Positions 42,698 to 56,092 of a stretch of 64,000 bases of DNA are shown one piece after another (positions within the stretch are counted from its first letter, which is position 1; each line of letters opens with the position of its first letter). Below the pieces are notes generated by a model. The model was not told the origin of the DNA. It saw only the letters and a program-made list of their open reading frames with translations, and made no database searches. The position numbers and the translations under genes were made by a program. Source of the DNA: DASZBX01 sp035943635 (GTDB taxonomy: Bacteria; Actinomycetota; Actinomycetes; Streptomycetales; Catenulisporaceae); assembly GCA_035943635.1 (NCBI GenBank), contig DASZBX010000043.1, positions 13,847-77,846 of the forward strand, in the 5' to 3' direction.

Positions 42698-44197
42698 TCA
42701 GGCCTCCGTGGTCGTGGTCGTGGCGGTGGCGGACAGCGGGCCCAGGTCGGCCGGGCCGGAGAGCCGGCCGGTGACCGCGGTGGCCGCGGCGACCAGCGGG
42801 GAGACCAGGTGGGTGCGCCCGCCCTTGCCCTGCCGGCCCTCGAAGTTGCGGTTCGAGGTCGAGGCCGAGCGCTCGCCCGGGGCCAGCTGGTCCGGGTTCA
42901 TGCCCAGGCACATCGAGCAGCCGGCGAACCGCCACTCGGCCCCGGCGTCCAGGAACACCTGGTCCAGTCCCTCGGCCTCGGCCTCCAGGCGGACCCGGGC
43001 CGAGCCGGGCACGACCAGCATCCGCACGCCCTCGGCCACCTTGCGGCCCTTGATCACCTCGGCCGCGGCGCGCAGGTCCTCCAGCCGGCCGTTGGTGCAG
43101 GAGCCGACGAAGACGGTGTCCACCGCGATCTCGCGCAGCGGGGTGCCGGCGGTCAGGCCCATGTAGGTCAGCGCCCGCTCGGCCGCGGTGCGCGCCTGCG
43201 GGTCGGCGAAGTCGGCCGGGTCCGGCACGGTGGCGCCCAGCGGCGCGCCCTGGCCGGGGTTGGTGCCCCAGGTGACGAACGGGGTCAGCGTGTTCGCGTC
43301 GATGGAGACCTCGGCGTCGAAGACCGCGTCCTCGTCGGTGTGCAGGGTGGACCAGTAGGCCAGCGCGGCCTCCCACTCGGCGTCCTTCGGGGCGTGCGGG
43401 CGGTCCTTGAGGTAGCCGAAGGTGGTGTCGTCCGGGGCGATCATGCCCGCGCGGGCGCCGGCCTCGATGGACATGTTGCAGACCGTCATCCGGCCTTCCA
43501 TCGACAGTTCGCGGATGGCCTGGCCGCGGTACTCGATCACGTAGCCCTGCCCGCCGCCGGTGCCGATCTGGGTGATCACGGCGAGCACCAGGTCCTTGGC
43601 GGTGACGCCGGGCTGCAGCGAGCCGACGACGTTGACGGCCATGGTCTTGAACGGGGCCAGCGGCAGGGTCTGGGTGGCCAGGACGTGCTCCACCTCGCTG
43701 GTGCCGATCCCGAAGGCCAGCGCGCCGAACGCGCCGTGGGTGGAGGTGTGCGAGTCCCCGCAGACGATGGTGCTGCCCGGGTGGGTCAGGCCCAGCTGCG
43801 GGCCGATCACGTGCACCACGCCCTGCTGGGCGTCGCCGAGCGAGTGCAGCCGGACGCCGAACTCGGCGCAGTTGCGCCGCAGGGTCTCGATCTGGGTGCG
43901 CGAGACCGGGTCGGCGATCGGCTTGTCGATCTCCAGGGTCGGGGTGTTGTGGTCCTCGGTGGCGATGGTCAGGTCGGCCCGGCGCAGCGGCCGTCCGGCC
44001 AGGCGCAGCCCGTCGAAGGCCTGGGCGCTGGTGACCTCGTGCAGGAAGTGCAGGTCGATGTAGAGCAGGTCGGGCTCGCCGGGTGTCCGGCGGACCAGGT
44101 GCGCATCCCAGACTTTCTGGGCCAGGGTGCGCGCGGATGGACCGGGCGTCGCGGGTGCGGGGGTGCGCACATCCGGTGCCGTGGGATTCGATGCCAT
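42698..44197 (-). CDS. leuC: 3-isopropylmalate dehydratase large subunit
   Basis: A 499-residue aconitase-family subunit carrying the [4Fe-4S] cluster; the ligand cysteines are in FVGSCTNGR and AGCSMCLGMNPD. VCGDSHTSTHGAFGALAFGIG and the N-terminal KVWDAHLV are family-typical. The ATG at 44197 has AAGGAG eight bases upstream. The first 22 residues (Ala/Pro/Thr-rich) are a short extension. It is divergent from ndgR, the known IclR-type regulator of this operon in Streptomyces. Confidence 0.96.
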   Translation of the reverse strand: MASNPTAPDVRTPAPATPGPSARTLAQKVWDAHLVRRTPGEPDLLYIDLHFLHEVTSAQAFDGLRLAGRPLRRADLTIATEDHNTPTLEIDKPIADPVSRTQIETLRRNCAEFGVRLHSLGDAQQGVVHVIGPQLGLTHPGSTIVCGDSHTSTHGAFGALAFGIGTSEVEHVLATQTLPLAPFKTMAVNVVGSLQPGVTAKDLVLAVITQIGTGGGQGYVIEYRGQAIRELSMEGRMTVCNMSIEAGARAGMIAPDDTTFGYLKDRPHAPKDAEWEAALAYWSTLHTDEDAVFDAEVSIDANTLTPFVTWGTNPGQGAPLGATVPDPADFADPQARTAAERALTYMGLTAGTPLREIAVDTVFVGSCTNGRLEDLRAAAEVIKGRKVAEGVRMLVVPGSARVRLEAEAEGLDQVFLDAGAEWRFAGCSMCLGMNPDQLAPGERSASTSNRNFEGRQGKGGRTHLVSPLVAAATAVTGRLSGPADLGPLSATATTTTTEA

Positions 44198-44353
44198 CAG
44201 CCGTTCTCCTTCGGTGCCGGCAGCCCGCCGTTGGGTGCCGGCGTTGGCTTGCCGCTGGGGCCGGGTGCGGGGGGATCTCGGGGTGACGTGTCGCAACGTG
44301 ATCCGCCCGGTGTGTCCGAGCCTGACACCGTCTCACCGTTGAACGCATTTGTG

Positions 44354-44368
44354 TCTCGCTGAATGAGA
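44354..44368. promoter_or_regulatory. candidate NdgR operator between leuC and ndgR
   Basis: TCTC (44354-44357) and GAGA (44365-44368) form a short dyad in the AT-richest part of the leuC-ndgR divergent region, 16 bases before the ndgR ATG. A second dyad, GTGTC/GACAC, lies nearer leuC. IclR-family regulators of leuCD are known to bind this intergenic region in Streptomyces; the exact site here is inferred. Confidence 0.3.
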
Positions 44369-44383
44369 TGGCACTATCGTCCC

Positions 44384-45103
44384 ATGGACTCTGCATCCAG
44401 CGGCGTCGGCGTGCTCGACAAGGCCGCCCACGTCCTCTCCGCCCTAGAGGCCGGCCCGGCCACCCTGGCCGCCCTCGTCTCGGCCACCGGACTAGCCCGC
44501 CCTACCGCGCACCGCCTCGCGGTCGCCCTGGAGCACCACCGCCTGGTCTCCCGCGACATGCAGGGCCGGTTCATCCTCGGCCCGCGCCTGTCCGAGCTCG
44601 CGGTGGCGGCCGGCGAGGACCGGCTGCTGGCCGCCGCCGGGCCGGTGCTGACCAACCTGCGCGACCTGACCGGGGAGTCGGCCCAGCTCTACCGGCGCCA
44701 GGGCGACATGCGGGTGTGCGTGGCCGCGGCCGAGCGCCTGTCCGGCCTGCGCGACACGGTACCGGTCGGCACGGCGCTGCCGATGTCGGCCGGCTCCGGC
44801 GCGCAGATCCTGCTGGCCTGGGAGGAGCCGGACCGGATGCACCGGGGGCTGCAGGGCGCGCGGTACACCGCGACCACCCTGGCCGGGGTGCGCCGGCGCG
44901 GCTGGGCCCAGTCGGTGGCCGAGCGGGAGATGGGCGTGGCCTCGGTCTCGGCCCCGGTGCGCGGCCCGAACAACCGGGTGATCGCCGCGGTGTCGGTCTC
45001 CGGGCCGATCGAGCGGCTGACCCGCCAGCCCGGCCGGCTGCACGGGGAGGCCGTGGTCGACGCGGCCCAGCGGCTCGGCGAGGCGGTCCGGCGCAACGGC
45101 TGA
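44384..45103 (+). CDS. ndgR: IclR-family regulator NdgR
   Basis: A 239-residue regulator. It begins MDSASSGVGVLDKAAHVLSA, with the winged helix-turn-helix LARPTAHRLAVALEHHRLV (about 43-61) and an IclR effector domain (about 75-235). It is strikingly close to Streptomyces NdgR/AreB, which controls leucine synthesis and other amino-acid and antibiotic genes. The divergent leuCD operon fits that role. The ATG at 44384 matches the family start; an in-frame ATG at 44363 is seven codons upstream. Confidence 0.93.
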   Translation: MDSASSGVGVLDKAAHVLSALEAGPATLAALVSATGLARPTAHRLAVALEHHRLVSRDMQGRFILGPRLSELAVAAGEDRLLAAAGPVLTNLRDLTGESAQLYRRQGDMRVCVAAAERLSGLRDTVPVGTALPMSAGSGAQILLAWEEPDRMHRGLQGARYTATTLAGVRRRGWAQSVAEREMGVASVSAPVRGPNNRVIAAVSVSGPIERLTRQPGRLHGEAVVDAAQRLGEAVRRNG

Positions 45104-45379
45104 GGTTCCCGGTGTCGGTGGGGCGTTTGTCGGCAGCGTGTCGACAAGAGATGGTCAGATCGCGCGGGTGGGCGGCCGGATGGTGCGGAGCGGCCGCCGA
45201 TCCGCGCGGTCGGTGACCAGCGCCGGCGCCCGGGGCCCGGATTCGGCGACGGGATCAGATGAACACCCGCGGGACGCGGCCCGGCGCCGGTCCGGCATCC
45301 AGGTGATATCCGGGGTTTGCAGCCGGACTGTTCAAGTGCAGCGGTTGCGGTGCCCGGCAGGTCCCACAAGCATGTAGAC

Positions 45380-46159
45380 ATGTCTGAAACCAACGCACCG
45401 TACGCCCAGGGCACCCCCTGCTGGATCGACCTGATGGCCCACGACCAGCAAGCGGCGATCGATTTCTACAAGGACCTGTTCGGCTGGGAGGGCGAGCCGG
45501 GGCCGGGCGAGTTCGGCGGCTACGCCATGATGACCAAGAACGGCAAGCCGGTGGCCGGGATCGGCCCGTCCGCGGCGCCGGAGGGCATGCCCGAGGCCCC
45601 GCACGTGTGGACCACCTACCTGGCCACCGACGACGCCGACGAGACCGCGCGGCAGGTCGAGGAGGCCGGCGGCACCGTCCTGGTCCCGGTGATGGACGTC
45701 GGCGAGACCGGCCGGATGGCCATCGCGACCGACCCGGCCGGCGCGACCTTCGGGTTCTGGCAGGCCAAGGAGTTCTACGGCGCGGTCCTCGTCAACGAGG
45801 CCTCGACGCTGATCTGGAACGAGTGCAACTCCCGCGACATCCCGGCCGCGCAGGCCTTCTACCAGGCCGCCCTCGGCATCGGGACCTCCCCGATGGAGGG
45901 CCGGGACGACTACTTCACCCTGGAGGTCGGGGGCAAGTCGGTCGGCGGGCTGCAGGCGCTGGGCCCGGACTTCCCGGCCGAGATCCCGTCGCACTGGATG
46001 ACCTGGTTCGCCGTGGACGACGTGGACTCCGTGGTGGACGCGCACGTGAAGGCCGGCGGCAACGTGACCGTCCCGCCGATGCAGGTCCCGCCGGGCCGGA
46101 TGGCCGGACTGGCCGACCCGTGGGGCGGGATCTTCTGCATCCTGCAGCCGGGCGCCTGA
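45380..46159 (+). CDS. two-domain VOC (glyoxalase-fold) protein
   Basis: A 259-residue protein of two vicinal-oxygen-chelate domains. The first (about 10-125) begins GTPCWIDLMAHDQQAAIDFY and ends AIATDPAGATFGFWQAKEF. The second (about 130-259) begins LIWNECNSRDIPAAQAFY and ends MAGLADPWGGIFCILQPGA. Such proteins range from dioxygenases to antibiotic-binding and uncharacterised enzymes; the substrate is unknown. No clear ribosome-binding site precedes the ATG. It is monocistronic, with a terminator after it. Confidence 0.83.
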   Translation: MSETNAPYAQGTPCWIDLMAHDQQAAIDFYKDLFGWEGEPGPGEFGGYAMMTKNGKPVAGIGPSAAPEGMPEAPHVWTTYLATDDADETARQVEEAGGTVLVPVMDVGETGRMAIATDPAGATFGFWQAKEFYGAVLVNEASTLIWNECNSRDIPAAQAFYQAALGIGTSPMEGRDDYFTLEVGGKSVGGLQALGPDFPAEIPSHWMTWFAVDDVDSVVDAHVKAGGNVTVPPMQVPPGRMAGLADPWGGIFCILQPGA

Positions 46160-46226
46160 CCCGTCCCGCAAGCAGGCCGCGGATCCCGCGGTCCGCGGCC
46201 CGAGCCGGGCGGTCCGGCTCGGCCGG

Positions 46227-46256
46227 CGGCCGTCCCCGCACCGGGGGCGGCCGTTT
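46227..46256 (+). terminator. terminator after the VOC gene
   Basis: CGGCCGTCCCCG (46227-46238) pairs with CGGGGGCGGCCG (46242-46253), a 12-bp stem with one G-U pair and a three-base loop, followed by TTT. It lies between convergent genes and may serve both strands. Confidence 0.75.
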
Positions 46257-46303
46257 CCCCCTGCCCGGAAACCGGCCGGGCGGGATCGAGCCCTGATCCC
46301 CGG

Positions 46304-46939
46304 TCAGCCCAGCGCGTCGACGGCCGAGCGCAGCCGGGTCAGCCGGGTCTCCAGGCCCTGGACCGGGCCGAGCAGGGCCGAGCCCGCAACCTGGCCCCCG
46401 CCGGCTTCGCGCACCGCCGCCTCCAGCAGCCGGGCCTGCTCCTCGACCGCGGCCAGCCGCGCGGACAGCTCGGCGGCCAGCGCGCCGCCGCCGGTGCCGT
46501 CCCGGTCGGTCAGCTGCTGGGACAGCAGCACGGACTGCTCCTTGAGCAGCTGGTTCTTGTGGTGCAGCTCGACGAAGACGGCGACCTTCGCGCGCAGGAT
46601 CCACGGGTCGAACGGCTTGGTCAGGTAGTCCACCGCCCCGGCCGCGTAGCCGCGGTAGGCGTGGTGCGGGCCGCCGGTGACCGCGGTCAGGAAGATGATC
46701 GGCACGTCCTTGGTCCGGTCCCGGCGCTTGATCTGCGCGGCGGTCTCGAAGCCGTCCATTCCCGGCATCTGCACGTCGAGCAGGATCACCGCGAAGTCCG
46801 CCAGCAGCAGGGCCTTGAGCGCCTCCTCGCCGCTGCCGGCCCGGACCAGGGTCTGGTCCAGCCCGCCGAGCACCGCCTCCAGCGCCACCAGGTTCTCCGG
46901 CCGGTCGTCCACCATCAGGATCTTCGCTCGCTCGGTCAC
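46304..46939 (-). CDS. osaB: OsaB-like orphan receiver with coiled coil
   Basis: A 211-residue response regulator without a DNA-binding domain. The receiver (1-118) has Asp11/Asp12, phospho-acceptor Asp55 (VILLDVQMPGMDG) and Lys108 in YLTKPF. The C-terminus (about 120-205) is a coiled coil (QLLKEQSVLLSQQL). This is the architecture of Streptomyces OsaB, which works with the hybrid kinase OsaA in osmotic adaptation. It lies 66 bases downstream of the OsaA-like gene, on the same strand. Confidence 0.85.
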   Translation of the reverse strand: MTERAKILMVDDRPENLVALEAVLGGLDQTLVRAGSGEEALKALLLADFAVILLDVQMPGMDGFETAAQIKRRDRTKDVPIIFLTAVTGGPHHAYRGYAAGAVDYLTKPFDPWILRAKVAVFVELHHKNQLLKEQSVLLSQQLTDRDGTGGGALAAELSARLAAVEEQARLLEAAVREAGGGQVAGSALLGPVQGLETRLTRLRSAVDALG

Positions 46940-47005
46940 GCCGCGCCCCTCCTCGTCTCGCTGCTCTGCTCGCCGGGCCGCGGCGGCGGGCCGGTGCGCC
47001 GCCGG

Positions 47006-52111
<5,106 letters not shown>

Positions 52112-52297
52112 CGCCGGTCCTCCTCGATCACCTGGCCGGCCCGGAACCGGCGCAGTGCACGCCCTCGCCCCCGGCCCAGTCTGCCACCAGCGGAGGACGG
52201 ATGAACCAATTTCGCCCGGTTGGGCGACGTTACCCGGAGTCACAGTCACGGATCGCAGCGGTATTCGTACGCACAGCTAACCCGATACCATCGCGGA

Positions 52298-53809
52298 ATG
52301 GACGAACAGGCGACCCGGCGGGACCTCCTGCCGTCGCAGGGGCGCGGCCCGGCCGCCCCCGCGGCGCCGGCCGCCGACCCCGCGCAGGCCGCGCACGCGG
52401 CGGCGCTCGAGGCGGCGCGCACCGCCGAGGCCCGGCGGGCCGCGGACCTGGCCGAGGCCCGCCGCGGCGCCCTGGCCTACCTGGTCGAGGCCGGGGAACT
52501 GCTGGCCGGGTGCCTGGACCCGGAGCGCACCCTGGCCCTGGCGGTCCAGCTGGTGGTGCCGAAGCTGGCCGTGTGGTGCGCGATCCACCGCCTGGACGAG
52601 ACCGGCCGCAACCGGCTGGCCCTGGTCTGGCACGCCGACGAGGAACTGAACGACCCGCTGGCCGAGGCGGTGCGTTCCGCGCCCGCGGCCGGCGGCCGGT
52701 CCGCGCCGGAGCACTTCACCTCCGGCCGCGCGCCTGTGACGCAATTCACGCCCGGCCGGTTCGGCCCGGCGCCGATCGTGACCGGGCAGCGCGGCCCGGG
52801 ACAGCTCACCCTGGAACAGTTCGCCGCCGACCCGCGCCTGTCCCCGGGCGAGCTGCTGGCCGTCCCGCTCGAGGCCCGCGGCCGGGTGCTGGGCACGCTG
52901 ACCCTGGCCACCGCGGCGGGCGTCCCGTTCACTCCGGACGCGGTCGAACTGGTCTGGGACCTGGCCCGCCGCGTGGCGCTGGCGTACGACTCGGCCAGCC
53001 TGTACTCCGACCGGCGAGCGACCGCGCACGCGTTGCAGTCCTCGCTGCTGCCCGCGGACCTGCCGACTGTGCCGCACGCGGACATCGCCGTGGTCTACCG
53101 CCCGGCCGGCAGCGACGCGGCCCCGGCCGACCTGCGCCAGGACGACCTGGTCGGCGGCGACTTCTACGACGTGTTCGAGATCCGCCCGCCCGGGCCGGAG
53201 TCCGGCGGCTGCTGGGGCCTGGCCATCGGCGACGTGTGCGGCACCGGCCCGCAGGCGGCCGCGGTCACCGGCCTGGCCCGGCACGCGCTGCGCCTGCTGG
53301 CCCGCGAGGGGCTGCGCCCGGCCGCGGTACTTGACCGGCTGAACCGGGCGATCCTGGACGAGGGCGACCGCGGCCGGTTCCTGACCCTGTGCTACATGGA
53401 GGTCGAGCCGTTGCAGGACGGCTCCCTCAACCTCGCGATCGTCTGCGCCGGACACCCGTCCCCGCTGGTCCTGCGCAAGGACGGCACGATCGAGCCGGCC
53501 GCGGCCAACCAGCCGCTGCTCGGCGTGCTGGCCGAGGGCCTGGACTTCTACCCGGACAGCCTGCTGCTCGCCCCCGGCGAGACCATGCTCGGCTTCACCG
53601 ACGGCGCCAGCGAACGGCGGCGCAACGGCGTGATGCTGGAGCCGGAGGGCCTGGCCGACGTGCTGCGCGACTGCCGCGGCCGTTCGGCGGCCGGTGTCGC
53701 GGCCCGGGTGGCGCGCACGGTCGAGGAGTACGGGGACGCGCCGCTGTCCGACGACATGGCGATCCTGGTGCTGCGCGCGGCGGACCGGCCGGGGCCCGAG
53801 TCCAGCTGA
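52298..53809 (+). CDS. OsaC-like GAF-SpoIIE/PP2C phosphatase
   Basis: A 503-residue protein. An Ala-rich coiled N-terminus (about 1-70) is followed by a GAF-like domain (about 75-250) and a SpoIIE/RsbU-type serine phosphatase (about 270-495), with metal-binding motifs DDLVGGDFYDVF, AIGDVCGTGPQ, LGFTDGASER and DDMAILVLR intact. Streptomyces OsaC, encoded next to osaA, also has an RsbW-like kinase domain that controls the stress sigma factor SigB; none is seen here. It is divergent from the OsaA-like gene. The ATG at 52298 lies six bases after a -10-like TACCAT with no ribosome-binding site, so the mRNA may be leaderless. Confidence 0.83.
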   Translation: MDEQATRRDLLPSQGRGPAAPAAPAADPAQAAHAAALEAARTAEARRAADLAEARRGALAYLVEAGELLAGCLDPERTLALAVQLVVPKLAVWCAIHRLDETGRNRLALVWHADEELNDPLAEAVRSAPAAGGRSAPEHFTSGRAPVTQFTPGRFGPAPIVTGQRGPGQLTLEQFAADPRLSPGELLAVPLEARGRVLGTLTLATAAGVPFTPDAVELVWDLARRVALAYDSASLYSDRRATAHALQSSLLPADLPTVPHADIAVVYRPAGSDAAPADLRQDDLVGGDFYDVFEIRPPGPESGGCWGLAIGDVCGTGPQAAAVTGLARHALRLLAREGLRPAAVLDRLNRAILDEGDRGRFLTLCYMEVEPLQDGSLNLAIVCAGHPSPLVLRKDGTIEPAAANQPLLGVLAEGLDFYPDSLLLAPGETMLGFTDGASERRRNGVMLEPEGLADVLRDCRGRSAAGVAARVARTVEEYGDAPLSDDMAILVLRAADRPGPESS

Positions 53810-53836
53810 GCCGGCCGTCGCCTTTCCCTTACCCGG

Positions 53837-54940
53837 TCAGGCTTTTCGCGCCGGGCTGGGCGGAGGCGGGGCCATTCCGGTGCTGCCGCGCACGATCAGT
53901 TCCGTGGCCAGTTCGATGCTCAGCGCCTCCAGCGCGTGCCCCTCGAGCCGGCGCATCAGCATCGTGACGGCGACCCGGCCCATCTCCTGCAACGGTTGGC
54001 GCACGGTGGTCAGTTTCGGGGTGGTCGCCCGGCTGACGTCGATGTCGTCGAAGCCGGTCACCGACAGGTCCTGCGGCACCCGCAGCCCCCGCACCGCCGC
54101 GGCCTGCAACACGCCGACCGCGACCTTGTCGTTGAAACAGACCACGGCCGTGGGCCGCTCGGGCAGGTCGAGCAGTTCGCCGCCCGCGGTCACCCCGGTC
54201 TCCGCCTTGGGTTCGCCGTGCCGCATCAGGTCCGGGTTGCCGAGCACGCCCGCCTCGGACAACGCGGCCAGGTGCCCGGCCACCCGGTCGTCCCGGGCCA
54301 GCCAGTACGGCGGCCCGCAGATCACCCCGATCCGGTGGTGCCCGAGCCCGACCAGGTGCCGGGTGACGCTGCGCGCGGCCGAGAAGTGCGCCGCCGAGAT
54401 CGCCACCGTCCCGCGCGGCACGGCGATCCGCGGGTCCACGACCACCAGCGGATAGTCGCGCGCGGTGACGGATTCGAGGTCCTCGATGGGTTCCGGCGGC
54501 AGGATCAGCACCGCGCCGGAGGTGTCGTGCCGGTCCGGCAGGCCGCGCAGCACCTTGGACCCGATCCCCGAGTCGCCCGCGTCCAGCACCATCTGCTGGC
54601 CGTGCAGGGCCAGGGTCTCGGCGATGGAGCTGACGATGTGGCCGAAGTAGTCGGTCAGCAGGTAGGGGCAGCGGACGAACACCGGCGGCCGCGGCCGGGC
54701 GGCCGGCGGGCGCCGTCGGGGCAGCGGGGCCCGCGCACCGAGCCGGTCCATCACCTCGCGCACGCGCTGCTGGGTGGCCGGGGCCACGTTGGTCTGCCCA
54801 TTGAGCACCCGCGACACGGTGGCGATGGACAACCCGGTCTCGGACGCGACGGCCCGGACCGTGGCCCGCCCCTGGACCGGATTCACGTTCGGCTCCGGCC
54901 GCGGGCCCGGTAGCGGGTGTGAAACGATCGGTTGTTTCAT
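53837..54940 (-). CDS. LacI-family transcriptional regulator
   Basis: A 367-residue regulator starting MKQPIVSHPLPGPRPEPNVN. It has a LacI helix-turn-helix TVRAVASETGLSIATVSRVL (about 27-46), hinge NGQTNVAPATQQRVREVMDRL and a periplasmic-binding-protein-like effector domain (about 75-355; FNDKVAVGVLQAAAVRG, SVTGFDDIDVSRATTPKLTT). The ATG at 54940 has GAGGGGG four bases upstream, so independent translation is well supported even though the frame is open upstream into the EamA gene. The inducer, probably a sugar or derivative, is unknown; no sugar genes are adjacent. Confidence 0.85.
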   Translation of the reverse strand: MKQPIVSHPLPGPRPEPNVNPVQGRATVRAVASETGLSIATVSRVLNGQTNVAPATQQRVREVMDRLGARAPLPRRRPPAARPRPPVFVRCPYLLTDYFGHIVSSIAETLALHGQQMVLDAGDSGIGSKVLRGLPDRHDTSGAVLILPPEPIEDLESVTARDYPLVVVDPRIAVPRGTVAISAAHFSAARSVTRHLVGLGHHRIGVICGPPYWLARDDRVAGHLAALSEAGVLGNPDLMRHGEPKAETGVTAGGELLDLPERPTAVVCFNDKVAVGVLQAAAVRGLRVPQDLSVTGFDDIDVSRATTPKLTTVRQPLQEMGRVAVTMLMRRLEGHALEALSIELATELIVRGSTGMAPPPPSPARKA

Positions 54941-56005
54941 TGCCCCCTCATCACAACGCACCACAGCTGCTCTGGAACACCTCCACCATAAACGACGCAC
55001 TCCGACAACAGCGTCGGTTTCGGGGGAATTTGTGTTTCTACGATCTTTCAGAAACAGATGTCGGAACGTCATTCCGCATCGGTGGCGGGCTTGCTTGTGG
55101 CGCGGCGCGGGTGTGACCTGCCCGGCCACCACGGAGACGAGTGCGAGCGCGAAGCCCGCGGACTGCACCGCGGTCAGCGACTGCCCGAGGACCACCCACC
55201 CGAGCACCGCCGCGACCGCGGGCGAGAGCATCGGCAGGAACGAGACCGCGGCGACCGGCAGCCGCTGCACGCCGCGGAACCAGAGCGCGTAAGCGACGAG
55301 CGTGCCGACGACGGCCAGCCAGGCGTACCCGGCCAGCGCGGACACGCCGAGCCGGGACGGAAAGCCCTCGATCAGCAGGGCCGGCGGCGCGAGCAGCAGC
55401 CCTCCGGCGGTCAGCTGCCAGCCGGTGAACGTCAGCAGGCCGACCGGGCGGCCCCAGCGCTTGGTCAGCACGATGCCGGTCGCCATCACCGCCGTGCCGC
55501 CGAGCCCGGCCAGGATGCCGACCGGGTCGAACGCGAGGTGCCCGCGCAGGACCATCAGCCCGACCCCGGCCACGCCCGCGACCGCCCAGCCGAGCCGGCG
55601 ACGGGTCGGCCGTTCGCCGAGCAGCAGGAACGCCAGCAGGCAGACGAGCAGGGGCTGCACCGCGCCCAGGGTCGCGGCCACGCCGCCGGGGAGTCGGTAG
55701 GCCGCGACGAACAGCAGCGCGAAGAAGGCGCCGATGTTGAGCGTGCCGAGCACGGCCGCGCGCCACCACCAGATGCCGTGCGGCAGGGTGCGGGTGATCG
55801 CCAGGACGGCCAGTCCGGCTGGTAGCGCCCGGATCGCTCCGGCGAGCAGCGGGCGGTCCGGGGGGAGCCATTCGGCGGTCACCAGGTAGGTCGTGCCCCA
55901 GGCCAGCGGTGCGAGGGCGGTCGTCAGAGTCAGGCTTGGGGTTCGCGATCCGGGTGCGGGGGTCGCGGTGTTCAGGGTGGACACGGGTGCGGCGATGGCG
56001 GCCAC
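53837..56005 (-). CDS. EamA-family exporter whose frame stays open into a LacI regulator
   Basis: A continuous 722-codon frame. Residues about 20-300 are a ten-helix EamA/DMT transporter (LAPLAWGTTYLVTAEWLPP, GGVAATLGAVQPLL, and a C-terminal stretch with LSPAVAAVLGWVVLGQ). After about residue 305 the translation (RHKQARHRCGMTFRHLFLKD onward) looks like translated promoter DNA and is AT-richer, yet there is no stop before the lacI-like gene, which shares the frame and the stop at 53837. Either the transporter stop was lost and a transporter-repressor fusion is made, or translation is inefficient past about 55085. The GTG at 56005 has AAGGAA upstream. The substrate is unknown; the divergent MarR gene suggests inducible export. 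Confidence 0.65.
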   Translation of the reverse strand: MAAIAAPVSTLNTATPAPGSRTPSLTLTTALAPLAWGTTYLVTAEWLPPDRPLLAGAIRALPAGLAVLAITRTLPHGIWWWRAAVLGTLNIGAFFALLFVAAYRLPGGVAATLGAVQPLLVCLLAFLLLGERPTRRRLGWAVAGVAGVGLMVLRGHLAFDPVGILAGLGGTAVMATGIVLTKRWGRPVGLLTFTGWQLTAGGLLLAPPALLIEGFPSRLGVSALAGYAWLAVVGTLVAYALWFRGVQRLPVAAVSFLPMLSPAVAAVLGWVVLGQSLTAVQSAGFALALVSVVAGQVTPAPRHKQARHRCGMTFRHLFLKDRRNTNSPETDAVVGVRRLWWRCSRAAVVRCDEGAMKQPIVSHPLPGPRPEPNVNPVQGRATVRAVASETGLSIATVSRVLNGQTNVAPATQQRVREVMDRLGARAPLPRRRPPAARPRPPVFVRCPYLLTDYFGHIVSSIAETLALHGQQMVLDAGDSGIGSKVLRGLPDRHDTSGAVLILPPEPIEDLESVTARDYPLVVVDPRIAVPRGTVAISAAHFSAARSVTRHLVGLGHHRIGVICGPPYWLARDDRVAGHLAALSEAGVLGNPDLMRHGEPKAETGVTAGGELLDLPERPTAVVCFNDKVAVGVLQAAAVRGLRVPQDLSVTGFDDIDVSRATTPKLTTVRQPLQEMGRVAVTMLMRRLEGHALEALSIELATELIVRGSTGMAPPPPSPARKA
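54921..55055. promoter_or_regulatory. LacI upstream region with three candidate operators
   Basis: Three dyads lie in the AT-richer DNA at and upstream of the LacI start. They are GAAAC/GTTTC at 54921-54938 (within the first codons), CCGAC/GTCGG at 55002-55017, and GTTTCT/AGAAAC at 55034-55055. The first and third share the GAAAC/GTTTC half-site, as expected for two sites of one LacI-type repressor, so autoregulation is likely. Confidence 0.45.
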
Positions 56006-56011
56006 GCGATT

Positions 56012-56040
56012 CCTTAATGTTGAAATGTTCAATGCTAAGG
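56012..56040. promoter_or_regulatory. MarR operator 1
   Basis: A 29-base near-palindrome, CCTTAATGTTGAA-ATG-TTCAATGCTAAGG, with 10 of 13 positions symmetric. It overlaps the ribosome-binding site region of the EamA gene and lies 53 bases upstream of the MarR ATG. The size and AT-rich half-sites suit a MarR dimer, which would block the exporter gene when bound. Confidence 0.65.
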
Positions 56041-56058
56041 AGATTAGTCCGCTATCAT

Positions 56059-56085
56059 CTTAGAGTCAAACAGTTCAACGTTAAG
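56059..56085. promoter_or_regulatory. MarR operator 2
   Basis: A second, weaker dyad (CTTAGAGTCAAA-CAG-TTCAACGTTAAG) ends at the MarR ribosome-binding site. Its right half (TTCAACGTTAAGG) repeats the half-site of operator 1. A -10-like TATCAT at 56053-56058 lies between the two sites. Together they would allow MarR to control itself and the divergent exporter. Confidence 0.55.
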
Positions 56086-56092
56086 GAGTCTC

